A stretch of DNA of 64,000 nt from Roseovarius sp. GTDB taxonomy: Bacteria; Pseudomonadota; Alphaproteobacteria; Rhodobacterales; Rhodobacteraceae. The translations under genes and the position numbers were made by a program. A model generated the notes under the pieces. It had not been told where the DNA came from, searched no databases, and was given only the letters and a program-made list of their open reading frames with translations. Numbering within the stretch: position 1 is the stretch's first letter; each line of letters starts with the position of its first letter. This document shows, piece by piece, positions 36,428 through 45,510 of this stretch. The DNA is taken from contig NZ_JAUCYU010000004.1 of the NCBI RefSeq assembly GCF_030373445.1, positions 1 to 64,000 on the forward strand, given 5' to 3'.

Positions 36428-37229
36428 TCCGAGCCGGCCCAAGACGCCCAAAATCATTGCCGTAGCCAACCAGAAAGGTGGTGTAGGCAAAACGACCACC
36501 ACGATCAACCTGGGGGCCGCGCTGGCAGAAACCGGGTGTCGCGTGTTAATCGTTGACCTAGATCCGCAGGGTAATGCTTCCACCGGCCTTGGTATTGAGC
36601 CGGACGCTCGGACTTTTACAACATACGACTTGCTGCTGGATGAAGTAGACTTGGAAGACGTCGTACTGGAAACCGGAGAGCAGAATCTTCAGATTATTCC
36701 GGCAACAGTCGATCTCAGTTCCGCCGATATCGAACTCATTTCAAATGAAAAGCGCAGTTATCTTCTTCACGATGCCCTGCGTCAACCGGCGATAGACCAG
36801 TTCAGCTTCGATTATATCCTGATCGACTGCCCCCCATCCCTGAATCTTCTGACTGTGAATGCGATGGTGGCCGCACATTCGGTCTTGGTGCCACTGCAAT
36901 CGGAGTTTTTTGCGCTGGAAGGGCTTTCCCAACTGATGCTGACCGTGAGAGAGGTGCGTCAGTCAGCGAATCCGAACCTTCGGATAGAAGGCATCGTTCT
37001 GACTATGTATGACATGCGCAACAACCTCTCGGCCCAGGTTGAGGCGGACGCCCGTGAGAATCTTGGCGACCTCGTGTTCAGAACACTCATTCCACGGAAT
37101 GTTCGCGTAAGCGAAGCACCGTCCTACTCGCTTCCGGTCCTTCGATACGACACAGCGTCCAAGGGGGCGCAAGCATATAGAGAGCTTGCCGCCGAACTGA
37201 TGAAAAACCATACGCCCGTTGCGGCCTGA
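36420..37229 (+). CDS. parA: Chromosome partitioning ATPase ParA
   Basis: A 269-residue deviant-Walker ATPase. KIIAVANQKGGVGKTTTTIN contains the ParA-type Walker A with the signature Lys, VDLDPQGNAST is A', and YILIDCPPSLNLLTVNA is Walker B. It makes a dynamic gradient on the nucleoid that moves ParB-bound origins apart. The start is GTG 36420, with CAGGAG upstream, 8 bases inside the end of rsmG. parB follows after 20 bases. Confidence 0.97.
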   Translation: MSDPSRPKTPKIIAVANQKGGVGKTTTTINLGAALAETGCRVLIVDLDPQGNASTGLGIEPDARTFTTYDLLLDEVDLEDVVLETGEQNLQIIPATVDLSSADIELISNEKRSYLLHDALRQPAIDQFSFDYILIDCPPSLNLLTVNAMVAAHSVLVPLQSEFFALEGLSQLMLTVREVRQSANPNLRIEGIVLTMYDMRNNLSAQVEADARENLGDLVFRTLIPRNVRVSEAPSYSLPVLRYDTASKGAQAYRELAAELMKNHTPVAA

Positions 37230-37249
37230 AGACCTGAGGAGAGGCCGGA

Positions 37250-38152
37250 ATGGCAGAAAAGAAACCGAAACGCGGCCTTGGGCGGGGGCTTTCGGCGCTT
37301 ATGGCGGATGTCAATGAGGGGCACGGGAACGACGCCGCCGATCCCAAACACCCCGACCAGGTCATCCCGATCGAAATGATTTCGCCGAATCCCGATCAGC
37401 CACGTCGATCATTCGACCCCGAAGCACTGGAAGACCTTGCGGCGTCGATCAGGGAAAAGGGCATAATTCAGCCTCTGATCGTCCGGCCGAACCCAAGAAC
37501 CGAAGGCCAATTCGAGATCGTTGCGGGCGAACGTCGCTGGCGAGCAGCGCAAATGGCGAAGCTGCATGCCGTGCCGGCGCTGGTCCGGGAATTCGACGAC
37601 ACCGAGGTTCTTGAAGTTGCGATCATCGAAAACGTTCAGCGGGCAGATCTGAACCCGGTGGAGGAGGCTGCGGGCTACAGTCAGCTGATGGAAAAGTTTG
37701 GTCATACGCAGGAACGCCTCGCAACTGCCCTAGGTAAAAGCCGGAGCCATATTGCCAATTCGGTCCGGCTTTTGACACTTCCCGAGGAGGTGCAGAGCTA
37801 CCTACGTGACGGAAAACTGTCGGCCGGCCACGCGCGTACATTGGTCACGGCAGAAGATCCGGTAGCCCTGGCAAAGCAGATAATCAAGAAAGGGTTGTCA
37901 GTCCGCGAAGCTGAAAAGCTCGCCAAGGCGGAGCAGGAGAATATCTTTTCCGGAGGCTCCAAACCCAAGGCAAAGGCAACATCGGAAAAGGACGCCGATA
38001 CCAAGGCTCTTGAAGGCGATCTCTCGGCTGGCCTGGGGATGAAGGTTCTGATCGATCACAAGCCCGGCAAAGAGAACGGCCAGATTGTCATCGCCTACGA
38101 CACGCTGGAACAACTCGATGATCTTTGCCGGATCCTCAGCGTCAGCAACTAG
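37250..38152 (+). CDS. parB: Chromosome partitioning protein ParB
   Basis: A 300-residue parS-binding CTPase clamp. The N-terminal ParA-stimulating segment KRGLGRGLSALMADV is followed by the ParB/Srx domain with the Arg patch VAGERRWRAAQMA, and a helix-turn-helix (TQERLATALGKSRSHIANSV). The C-terminal dimerisation domain ends the protein. Two parS sites lie just upstream in the same operon. Its last 11 bases overlap the convergent DUF454 gene. Confidence 0.97.
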   Translation: MAEKKPKRGLGRGLSALMADVNEGHGNDAADPKHPDQVIPIEMISPNPDQPRRSFDPEALEDLAASIREKGIIQPLIVRPNPRTEGQFEIVAGERRWRAAQMAKLHAVPALVREFDDTEVLEVAIIENVQRADLNPVEEAAGYSQLMEKFGHTQERLATALGKSRSHIANSVRLLTLPEEVQSYLRDGKLSAGHARTLVTAEDPVALAKQIIKKGLSVREAEKLAKAEQENIFSGGSKPKAKATSEKDADTKALEGDLSAGLGMKVLIDHKPGKENGQIVIAYDTLEQLDDLCRILSVSN

Positions 38153-38495
38153 GCCGAGTCCAGAGAAATATCAGTACGCAGCCGAGGACGATTGCCTGAA
38201 CTACGAGGATCGTTTGGCGTAGTCCCATTGCAAATGATAGAGCGAATACCGCGGAAATGGATATCGTCGCGAGCGTCTTTGCCCGCCTGCTTATGGCGCC
38301 GCGTTCCTGCCAATCGATGATCGCGGGGCCAAATTGCGGATGCGAAAGCAACCAGCTGTGAAGACGCTCCGACGAACGGGCAAAGAAGAATGTTGCGAGA
38401 AGCAGAAAGGGCACCGTCGGCACGAGCGGGAGGACAACGCCAACCAAGCCAAGGCCAACGCAAAGCAATCCAAGGCCGAGCCACACGAACCGCAT
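38142..38495 (-). CDS. YbaN-family (DUF454) inner membrane protein
   Basis: A 117-residue membrane protein with about four hydrophobic segments. The DUF454 signature is visible: GLGLVGVVLPLVPTVPFLLL, then FFFARSSERLHSWLLSHPQF and DWQERGAISRRAKTLA. Function is unknown for the family. It lies 3 bases downstream of hemW, on the same strand, so it is probably in the rph-rdgB-hemW operon. It converges on parB with an 11-base overlap. Confidence 0.88.
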   Translation of the reverse strand: MRFVWLGLGLLCVGLGLVGVVLPLVPTVPFLLLATFFFARSSERLHSWLLSHPQFGPAIIDWQERGAISRRAKTLATISISAVFALSFAMGLRQTILVVQAIVLGCVLIFLWTRPSC

Positions 38496-38498
38496 TAT

Positions 38499-39665
38499 TC
38501 AGCCTGACATCAACTCTTTGATCACCGCGTTGAGAACCATGCGTCCGTGTTGTGTGGCTCTGACTCGATACTTTTCCTGCACGATCATGCCGATCTCCTC
38601 AAGCCGTGCGAGCGTGTGCGCCGACAGGTCTTGCCCAGACATAGCCCTGTACCGACGCGCATCAATGCCCTCACTGACCCGGAGGCCCATCATAAGGTAC
38701 TCATCAGCCTGTTCCGAGCCGGAGATCGGTTCAATCGAGTCGACAGGTTGCGTGGCCTCTACCGCGTTGAGCCATTTGCCGGGTTGGGCGTACGCCTCGG
38801 TGGCGCGTCTTTGACCTGCGATGGTGATGCGACCATGAGCCCCCGGACCAATCCCCGCGTAGTCGCCATACCGCCAGTAGACAAGGTTGTGCCGCGACTC
38901 CGCGCCGGGAGCCGCGTGGTTAGAGACTTCATAGGCCGGCAGGCCGGCGGAGTTGCAGATCTCCTGCGTCGCTTCGTACATGTCACCCGCGCGGTCATCG
39001 TCGGGCAGACCGCTCAGCTTGCCACGGGCATACCGATCGCCGAACGCCGTGCCGGGTTCTATGGTCAGCTGGTAAAGGGATAGGTGATCGACAGCCATCG
39101 ATAGCGCTTCCCGAAGTTCTTCACCCCACGCGGCAACGGTTTGGTTCTGGCGGGCATAGATCAGGTCAAAACTGACTCTATCGAAATATTTCCTAGCAAT
39201 ATCAAATGCTTGATAAGCCTCTGCAACTGAGTGGATTCGGCCAAGCCGATGAAGGTCGGCATCGTTCAGCGCCTGAATGCCCATTGACACGCGCGAGATG
39301 CCGGCCTGCGCATAGGCCGCAAAGCGACCAGCCTCTACGGAGCCGGGGTTTGCCTCGAGCGTTATCTCCGTGTCATTCGACGTTGGCCAATTTCGACGAA
39401 TTCTCTCGATGACCTCCGAGACAACTCCTGGGTCCATCAGGCTTGGTGTTCCGCCCCCAAAATACACCGTTTGCAGCACCCGGCCAGGAAGCAGTTCGGC
39501 ATACCGGTCTATCTCGGACAGATAGGCCTTCTTCCACCGTTCTTGATCGATGAAGCGGCTGACGTGAGAATTGAAATCGCAATAGGGGCACTTGGCTTCG
39601 CAGAACGGCCAATGAATGTAGAGGCCAAAGCCACCTTCCTGCCAATCGTCAGTCAAAACAGCCAT
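38499..39665 (-). CDS. hemW: Radical SAM haem chaperone HemW
   Basis: A 388-residue radical SAM protein related to HemN. The cluster-binding motif CEAKCPYCDFN (Cx3Cx2C) is at about residues 22-32, followed by VYFGGGTPSLM and LEANPGSVE. It lacks the extra features of true coproporphyrinogen dehydrogenases, and its operon with rdgB and rph is the usual HemW context. Such proteins bind haem and deliver it to respiratory enzymes. It overlaps the end of rdgB by 17 bases. Confidence 0.93.
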   Translation of the reverse strand: MAVLTDDWQEGGFGLYIHWPFCEAKCPYCDFNSHVSRFIDQERWKKAYLSEIDRYAELLPGRVLQTVYFGGGTPSLMDPGVVSEVIERIRRNWPTSNDTEITLEANPGSVEAGRFAAYAQAGISRVSMGIQALNDADLHRLGRIHSVAEAYQAFDIARKYFDRVSFDLIYARQNQTVAAWGEELREALSMAVDHLSLYQLTIEPGTAFGDRYARGKLSGLPDDDRAGDMYEATQEICNSAGLPAYEVSNHAAPGAESRHNLVYWRYGDYAGIGPGAHGRITIAGQRRATEAYAQPGKWLNAVEATQPVDSIEPISGSEQADEYLMMGLRVSEGIDARRYRAMSGQDLSAHTLARLEEIGMIVQEKYRVRATQHGRMVLNAVIKELMSG

Positions 39666-40257
39666 TCACGAGTTTGGCGAATGCGTCGGCACGGTGGCTT
39701 ATGCGGTTTTTCTCTGCGCTATCCATCTCGCCAAACGTCACGTCATATCCGTCGGGCTGGAACATCGGGTCGTACCCGTGCCCCTGGTTGCCCCGCGTGG
39801 GCCATACCACACGCCCATCGACCTTTCCCGGAAAAACCTCGTCATGGCCGTCGGGCCAGGCAAGAACGAGTGTACAGCAAAACCGGGCCTTCCAGGGTTG
39901 CGGTGCACCCGTATGCAAGAGCTCTTCATGCGCACGCGACATCGCAACGCCAAAGTCGCGGCCAGACCCTGTTTCCGCCCAATCCGCCGTCCAAACTCCA
40001 GGCCGGCCCTCCAGAGCATCAATCTCGATACCGCTATCATCCGACAAAGCCGGCAGGCCCGTGGCCCGTGCCGCCGCATGCGCCTTGATGCGTGCGTTGC
40101 CGACAAAAGTTGTTTCGGTTTCTTCGGGTTCGGGCAAATTCTGCTCGGCGGCGCCGATAACGGTTACGCCAAATGGTTTCAGCAAGGTCCGGATTTCTTC
40201 CAGTTTGCCAGCGTTATGGGTTGCGACCAATAGCGTGTCGCATTCGAACCTACGCAT
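39649..40257 (-). CDS. rdgB: XTP/dITP pyrophosphatase RdgB
   Basis: A 202-residue HAM1-family enzyme that removes deaminated purine nucleotides (ITP, dITP, XTP) before they enter DNA or RNA. Motifs: [18 protein letters not shown] at the N-terminus, [19 protein letters not shown], and the C-terminal [19 protein letters not shown]. Full length. It overlaps rph by 8 bases and hemW by 17 bases, so the three are translationally linked. Confidence 0.96.
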   Translation of the reverse strand: MRRFECDTLLVATHNAGKLEEIRTLLKPFGVTVIGAAEQNLPEPEETETTFVGNARIKAHAAARATGLPALSDDSGIEIDALEGRPGVWTADWAETGSGRDFGVAMSRAHEELLHTGAPQPWKARFCCTLVLAWPDGHDEVFPGKVDGRVVWPTRGNQGHGYDPMFQPDGYDVTFGEMDSAEKNRISHRADAFAKLVNGCFD

Positions 40258-40966
40258 TGACCGCCGCGTTTTGCGCCTCGACGAGTTCGGCCACGCCCTT
40301 CTGTGCCAGATCCATCAGATTGTCCATTTGCGCACGAGAAAACGTCGCGCCTTCGGCACTCATCTGAACTTCGATCAGCTGGCCCGAACCGGTCATGATG
40401 AAGTTTCCGTCGACACCGGCATCACTGTCTTCCGGATAATCCAGGTCGAGAACCGCCTGGCCCGCGTATATTCCGCAGCTTACAGCGGCAACAGGGTCGG
40501 TCATCGGGTCGCTGATCACATCGCCGATCTTCATAAGTTTCTGAACTGCGAGGCGAAGCGCCACCCAGCCGCCTGTGATCGATGCACAACGCGTGCCGCC
40601 ATCAGCCTGGATCACATCGCAATCGACGGTGATTTGCCGTTCGCCAAGTGCCACGCGGTCGATACCGGCCCGAAGGCTGCGACCGATGAGGCGCTGGATT
40701 TCGACCGTGCGTCCCCCCTGTTTGCCTGCCGCAGCCTCGCGCCGCATCCGGCTGGTGGTGGAACGGGGCAGCATTCCGTATTCTGCCGTCACCCAGCCAA
40801 GGCCGGAACCCTTGATGAAAGGCGGTACACGGTCCTCGATCGTCGCCGTGCAAAGAACATGCGTATCGCCAACCTTGATCAGACAGGAGCCTTCCGCATG
40901 TTTCGTGACCCCGGTCTCGATTGAAACCGGCCGCATCTCGCTTAAGTCTCTCCCGGAAGGTCGCAT
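40250..40966 (-). CDS. rph: Ribonuclease PH
   Basis: A 238-residue phosphorolytic exoribonuclease that trims tRNA 3' ends. [20 protein letters not shown], the RNA-binding Arg-rich [15 protein letters not shown], and [20 protein letters not shown] with active-site Asp residues are conserved. Length is typical. It heads the leftward rph-rdgB-hemW operon and diverges from hrcA across a 90-base gap, a common alphaproteobacterial arrangement. Confidence 0.97.
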   Translation of the reverse strand: MRPSGRDLSEMRPVSIETGVTKHAEGSCLIKVGDTHVLCTATIEDRVPPFIKGSGLGWVTAEYGMLPRSTTSRMRREAAAGKQGGRTVEIQRLIGRSLRAGIDRVALGERQITVDCDVIQADGGTRCASITGGWVALRLAVQKLMKIGDVISDPMTDPVAAVSCGIYAGQAVLDLDYPEDSDAGVDGNFIMTGSGQLIEVQMSAEGATFSRAQMDNLMDLAQKGVAELVEAQNAAVNA

Positions 40967-41056
40967 GGCAAATACCTCGTTAGCTGGTGCGTTGGGGATA
41001 CATGGCTGCCCTCGGCAAGTGCAACCCCGATTGACCTTTTCATTTGTCCGTCTTTA

Positions 41057-42154
41057 ATGGCGGATCACGTAAGCAGGATGTCATTCGGAATGAACGACGC
41101 AGGCAAGGTTCTCGAAGAGATGAACGCACGCTCGCGCGAAGTGTTTCGCCGCGTTGTCGAGACCTATCTTGCAACAGGCGATCCTGTCGGATCCCGCACG
41201 TTGACGCGCAACATGAGCGAAAAGGTGAGCGCAGCGACGATTCGCAACGTGATGCAGGACCTTGAGTACCTGGGCTTGCTGAACAGCCCGCACGTATCGG
41301 CTGGCCGGATCCCAACGCAGGAAGGCTTGCGGATGTTCGTTGACGGGCTGCTCGAGGTCGGCGACCTCAACAGCACCGACCGCCAGATGATCGACGCGAC
41401 ACTTGGCAGCAACTCCGACGATGTGGGAACGGCTCTTGACCGGATCGGTTCCGCCTTGTCAGGTGTAACGCATGGAGCATCGCTTGTGCTTGCGCCAAAG
41501 CACGAAGCCCCGATCAAGCATATCGAGTTCGTGGGTCTCGGCCATGACCGGGCGCTGGTGGTGTTGGTCTTTGCCGACGGTCATGTCGAAAACCGGATAT
41601 TCACTCCGCCGCCGGGCCAGACACCCAGCTCGATGCGAGAGGCCGCGAACTTTCTAAACGCGCTAGTCGAAGGCAAGACCTTGTCGGGCCTGCAATCCGT
41701 TATCGCAAAAGAGATCGAATCGAGGCGTCAGGAAATCGACCAGCTCGCCCGGCAACTGGTCGAGAGCGGCCTTGCGATCTGGGAGGGCGAATCAGACAAT
41801 TACGAGCGTTTGATCGTTCGCGGCCGATCAAATTTGCTTAATCCTGAAACCGAGGAAGAAGACCTTGAACGCATCCGCACGCTGTTCGATGACCTCGAGC
41901 GAAAGCGTGATATCGCGGAATTTCTCGAGCTCGCGGACGAGGGGGAAGGCGTACGAATATTTATCGGTTCAGAGAACAAACTTTTCTCACTTTCGGGTTC
42001 CTCTTTGGTGGTCTCTCCATATATGAACGCTGACCGAAAGATTATTGGCGCGGTGGGCGTGATCGGCCCGACGCGCCTGAACTATGGCCGCATCGTGCCG
42101 ATCGTCGACTACACGGCGCAAATCGTCGGCAAACTGATCGCGGACCGAAGTTAG
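41057..42154 (+). CDS. hrcA: Heat-inducible transcription repressor HrcA
   Basis: A 365-residue repressor of groE-type heat-shock genes that binds CIRCE elements. The winged helix at the N-terminus (GDPVGSRTLTRNM, SAATIRNVMQDLEYLGLL) and the GAF-like and dimerisation regions follow in the family order. No CIRCE element is visible in this window, so its targets lie elsewhere. Three Met residues occur in the first twelve; ATG 41057 is kept, but a start at the third (MNDAGK) is possible. grpE follows after 10 bases. Confidence 0.94.
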   Translation: MADHVSRMSFGMNDAGKVLEEMNARSREVFRRVVETYLATGDPVGSRTLTRNMSEKVSAATIRNVMQDLEYLGLLNSPHVSAGRIPTQEGLRMFVDGLLEVGDLNSTDRQMIDATLGSNSDDVGTALDRIGSALSGVTHGASLVLAPKHEAPIKHIEFVGLGHDRALVVLVFADGHVENRIFTPPPGQTPSSMREAANFLNALVEGKTLSGLQSVIAKEIESRRQEIDQLARQLVESGLAIWEGESDNYERLIVRGRSNLLNPETEEEDLERIRTLFDDLERKRDIAEFLELADEGEGVRIFIGSENKLFSLSGSSLVVSPYMNADRKIIGAVGVIGPTRLNYGRIVPIVDYTAQIVGKLIADRS

Positions 42155-42164
42155 AGGTGAAAGA

Positions 42165-42725
42165 ATGGCAGAGCGTGACGAAGACCGGTTCCTGGACGAC
42201 ATCGCCGAGGCTGAGGCCGAGGAAGAAGCCCGATTGGCGGAAGATGGCCCTGAGGAGCAGGACGAGGTCGAGACTCTCCGTGCGGAACGAGACGCGCTTC
42301 AAGACAAATTCATGCGGGCGCTGGCCGACGCGGAGAATGCCCGCAAACGGGCTGCAAAGGAACGGACCGAAGCCGAGAATTACGGCGGGTCCAAGCTTGC
42401 CCGCGATATGCTGCCGGTCTTCGATAACATGAAGCGCGCGGTCGAGTCGGTGACGGATGAGCAACGCGAGGTCGCCGGCCCCATGATTGAGGGGATCGAA
42501 CTGACCATGCGCGAGCTGATCAAGGTGTTCGAGAAGCACGGCATTCGCGTGATCGACCCGCAGGTCGGCGACCGGTTCGACCCGCAGCAGCACGAAGCCA
42601 TGTTCGAAGCGCCACTTCCGGGAACGAAGCAGGGCGATATCATCCAGGTTTCGGCCCAGGGCTTCATGTTGCACGACCGTATCCTGCGGCCAGCGCAGGT
42701 GGGTGTTTCTTCCTTCCAGGGCTGA
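42165..42725 (+). CDS. grpE: Nucleotide exchange factor GrpE
   Basis: A 186-residue co-chaperone that releases ADP from DnaK. The acidic N-terminus (AEAEAEEEARLAEDGPEEQD) leads to the coiled-coil (LRAERDALQDKFMRALADAE) and the C-terminal beta-domain with DPQQHEAMFEAP and LHDRILRPAQVGVS. hrcA upstream shares its strand. The end lies 5 bases from the convergent mutS stop. Confidence 0.96.
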   Translation: MAERDEDRFLDDIAEAEAEEEARLAEDGPEEQDEVETLRAERDALQDKFMRALADAENARKRAAKERTEAENYGGSKLARDMLPVFDNMKRAVESVTDEQREVAGPMIEGIELTMRELIKVFEKHGIRVIDPQVGDRFDPQQHEAMFEAPLPGTKQGDIIQVSAQGFMLHDRILRPAQVGVSSFQG

Positions 42726-42729
42726 CAAG

Positions 42730-45375
42730 TCAGCCCCTCACCAAGCCCTTTAGCTCATAGATCAGGTCGAGAGCTTCCCGGGGAGTCAGTTCGTCGGGAA
42801 GGATCTCGCCCAGTCGCTTCTCGGCGAGCGACTCTTTCGCGGGCGCCTTTGGCTGTGGCGGCGGGCTGGCGGCGAACAGGGGCAGGTCGTCGATGAAAGC
42901 CTCGCGCTTGCCGTGACCCTCGCGTTCACCCTTTTCAAGCGCGTCCAGCACGACACGCGCGCGCTCGACCACAGATGGCGGCAAGCCGGCCAGCTTGGCA
43001 ACCTGAACGCCGTAGCTCCTGTCAGCCGCGCCCCTGCGGACTTCGTGCAGGAAGATGACGTCGCCTTCGTGCTCTTTGACGGCGACAGTGGCGTTGTCTA
43101 CCCGGTCAAGCTTTTCGCTAAGGTTGGTCAGCTCGTGGTAATGCGTGGCGAAGAGGGCGCGGCATCGGTTGATTTCGTGCAGGTGTTCCAGGGTTGCCCA
43201 CGCGATCGAGAGGCCGTCATACGTGGCGGTGCCACGGCCGATTTCGTCGAGGATGACAAGTGCAAGGTCGTCGGCCTGGTTGAGGATCGCCGCGGTTTCA
43301 ACCATTTCCACCATGAAGGTTGACCGGCCTCGGGCCAAGTCGTCGGACGCACCGACGCGGCTGAAAAGCTGGCTCACCATACCGATATGCGCGGCCCGGG
43401 CCGGCACGTACGCACCCATCTGTGCGAGCACGGCAATCAGGGCGTTCTGACGCAGGAACGTCGATTTGCCGGCCATATTGGGACCAGTGAGCAGCCAGAT
43501 ATCGCTTTCGTCGCCAAGGGCGCAGTCATTGGCGATAAACGGATCGCCACTCTGCGAACGCAATGCACGTTCGACTACCGGGTGTCGCCCACCTTCGATG
43601 AGAAGCGCGCGGCCTGCATCGACCTTTGGACGGCACCAGTTCTCGGACCGGGCGAGGTCGGCAAAGGCCGTTGCCAGATCGAGTTCTGCAAGGGCGGTCG
43701 AGGCTTGCGAGAGGGGCGCCGCCTCGTCCAGAATCGCCGCCTTAAGGCCTTCGTAGAGCCGCTTCTCAATGTCCAGTGCCCGACCGCCAGCATTCAAAAT
43801 CTTGGTTTCCATCTCGCTCAGCGGGACTGTCGTGAAGCGCACCTGGTTGGCCGTCGTCTGCCGGTGTTTGAAAGTCTCGTTCAGCGGAGAGGACAACATC
43901 TTGTCGGCATGCGTCGCCGTGACTTCGACGAAATAACCCAGCACGTTGTTGTGCTTCACCTTCAGGCTTTGGATGCCTGTCAGCTCCACGTAATCGGCCT
44001 GCATCCCCGCGATCACACCGCGTCCCTCATCGCGCAGGCGCCGCGCCTCGTCGAGTTCCTCGTCGTAGCCTTCGGCAATGAAGCCCCCGTCGCGCGCCAG
44101 AAGGGGGGGTTCTGCGACAAGTGACTGATCCAGGAGCGCGAGCAGCGCGTCATGCCCCGAAAGATCTCCGACAACTCGCGCCATCAGGTCGGGCAAGTCC
44201 ATACTCTTCATGAAGGCTGCAATCCGGTCAGCTTGGGTCAAACCGTTGCGGATTGCCGCCAGGTCACGCGGACCGCCCCTGTCGACCCCAAGCCGAGAAA
44301 GGGCCCGGTCGAGGTCTGGCACCCGGCGCAGCGCCTCTCGTAAATCATTGCAGAATCGAGCCTGTTCCACGGCGAAGGCCACTGCCTCCTGCCGTTCCTG
44401 TATCACCTCGAGCACGCGGGACGGCGAGGACAGACGCCGTTCCATCAGGCGCCCCCCGCCAGCTGTCACCGTCCGATCCACTGCGGAGAGCAGTGAGCCT
44501 GAACGTCCGCCGGACAGCGCGTGCGTCAGTTCAAGATTTCGCCGGGTCGCGGCATCGATTTGCATGACGCGCGCCTGCGCCTCGCGGACGGGAGTGCGCA
44601 ACAGCGGCAGTTTGCCCTTCTGGGTGATCTCCAAGTATTCGACCAGGGCCCCCATCGAAGAGATTTCCGGTCGTGAGAAGTTTCCAAATGCCTCAAGGGT
44701 CTCGACGCCGAACAAGGAACACAGCCGATCGTGGCCGCCCGTGCTGTCAAATGCGGAGCGGCCCAGGGGCGTGACCGAGACGCCGGCTTCCGACGTGAGT
44801 TCCTCGAGTTCGAGTTCATCTGTTTCAGAAAGGATCAGTTCACTCGGTGCCAGTCTTGCCAGTTCCGGGCCAAGGCGCACCTCCGGCAAAGGCATCACGT
44901 GAAAGCTGCCCGTCGAAATATCGACCCACGCCAGCGCACTTTCGCCTCTTACGCGGGAGAAACTGGCAAGGAAGTTGTGCCGCCGCGCCTCGAGCAGGCT
45001 TTCCTCGGTCAATGTTCCCGGTGTGACGAGCCGCACGACGTCCCGCTTTACAACGGATTTTGCCCCACGTTTCTTTGCCTCGGCCGGGTCTTCCATCTGC
45101 TCGCAGACGGCTACGCGAAAGCCTTTCCGGATTAATGTCAGCAGGTAACCTTCGGCGGAATGCACAGGCACGCCGCACATGGCAATGTCTTCGCCCAGAT
45201 GCTTGCCGCGTTTCGTGAGCGCAATATCCAGGGCTTCGGCGGCGGCCACGGCATCGTCGAAAAACAGCTCGTAGAAATCGCCCATACGGTAGAACAAAAG
45301 CGCACTGGGATACTGCGCCTTGATCTCAAGGTATTGCGCCATCATCGGCGTCACGGCTGCCTTCTGCGACGTCAC
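42730..45375 (-). CDS. mutS: DNA mismatch repair protein MutS
   Basis: An 881-residue mismatch-recognition ATPase. The mismatch-binding Phe-x-Glu motif is in [12 protein letters not shown] near the N-terminus; Walker A is [20 protein letters not shown], with [17 protein letters not shown] as Walker B and the helix-turn-helix [10 protein letters not shown] beyond. I chose GTG 45375 ([20 protein letters not shown]) because GGGGGA lies at proper distance and the family begins nearby; an ATG at 45435 would add 20 unconserved residues. It diverges from maeB. Confidence 0.96.
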   Translation of the reverse strand: MTSQKAAVTPMMAQYLEIKAQYPSALLFYRMGDFYELFFDDAVAAAEALDIALTKRGKHLGEDIAMCGVPVHSAEGYLLTLIRKGFRVAVCEQMEDPAEAKKRGAKSVVKRDVVRLVTPGTLTEESLLEARRHNFLASFSRVRGESALAWVDISTGSFHVMPLPEVRLGPELARLAPSELILSETDELELEELTSEAGVSVTPLGRSAFDSTGGHDRLCSLFGVETLEAFGNFSRPEISSMGALVEYLEITQKGKLPLLRTPVREAQARVMQIDAATRRNLELTHALSGGRSGSLLSAVDRTVTAGGGRLMERRLSSPSRVLEVIQERQEAVAFAVEQARFCNDLREALRRVPDLDRALSRLGVDRGGPRDLAAIRNGLTQADRIAAFMKSMDLPDLMARVVGDLSGHDALLALLDQSLVAEPPLLARDGGFIAEGYDEELDEARRLRDEGRGVIAGMQADYVELTGIQSLKVKHNNVLGYFVEVTATHADKMLSSPLNETFKHRQTTANQVRFTTVPLSEMETKILNAGGRALDIEKRLYEGLKAAILDEAAPLSQASTALAELDLATAFADLARSENWCRPKVDAGRALLIEGGRHPVVERALRSQSGDPFIANDCALGDESDIWLLTGPNMAGKSTFLRQNALIAVLAQMGAYVPARAAHIGMVSQLFSRVGASDDLARGRSTFMVEMVETAAILNQADDLALVILDEIGRGTATYDGLSIAWATLEHLHEINRCRALFATHYHELTNLSEKLDRVDNATVAVKEHEGDVIFLHEVRRGAADRSYGVQVAKLAGLPPSVVERARVVLDALEKGEREGHGKREAFIDDLPLFAASPPPQPKAPAKESLAEKRLGEILPDELTPREALDLIYELKGLVRG

Positions 45376-45447
45376 GATTTCCCCCGTTCTCACCTCGAAA
45401 GACCTTACAAACGCGGGGTGGCAGGCGAAACCCAATTTTCACCGCTG

Positions 45448-45476
45448 TTGAGCCGAACGCAATCCCCCGCTAAGGA
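45448..45476 (+). promoter_or_regulatory. Promoter candidate for maeB
   Basis: TTGAGC (45448-45453), 17 bases, TAAGGA (45471-45476), 34 bases before the maeB ATG, in the mutS-maeB divergent gap. Confidence 0.45.
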
Positions 45477-45510
45477 TCAACCGACACAACGGTAATTGAC
45501 AGCGGACCCC

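Noticed and set aside
40967..41056. CIRCE element or heat-shock promoter upstream of hrcA
   Set aside because: No TTAGCACTC-N9-GAGTGCTAA or convincing RpoH -35/-10 pair is visible in this gap.
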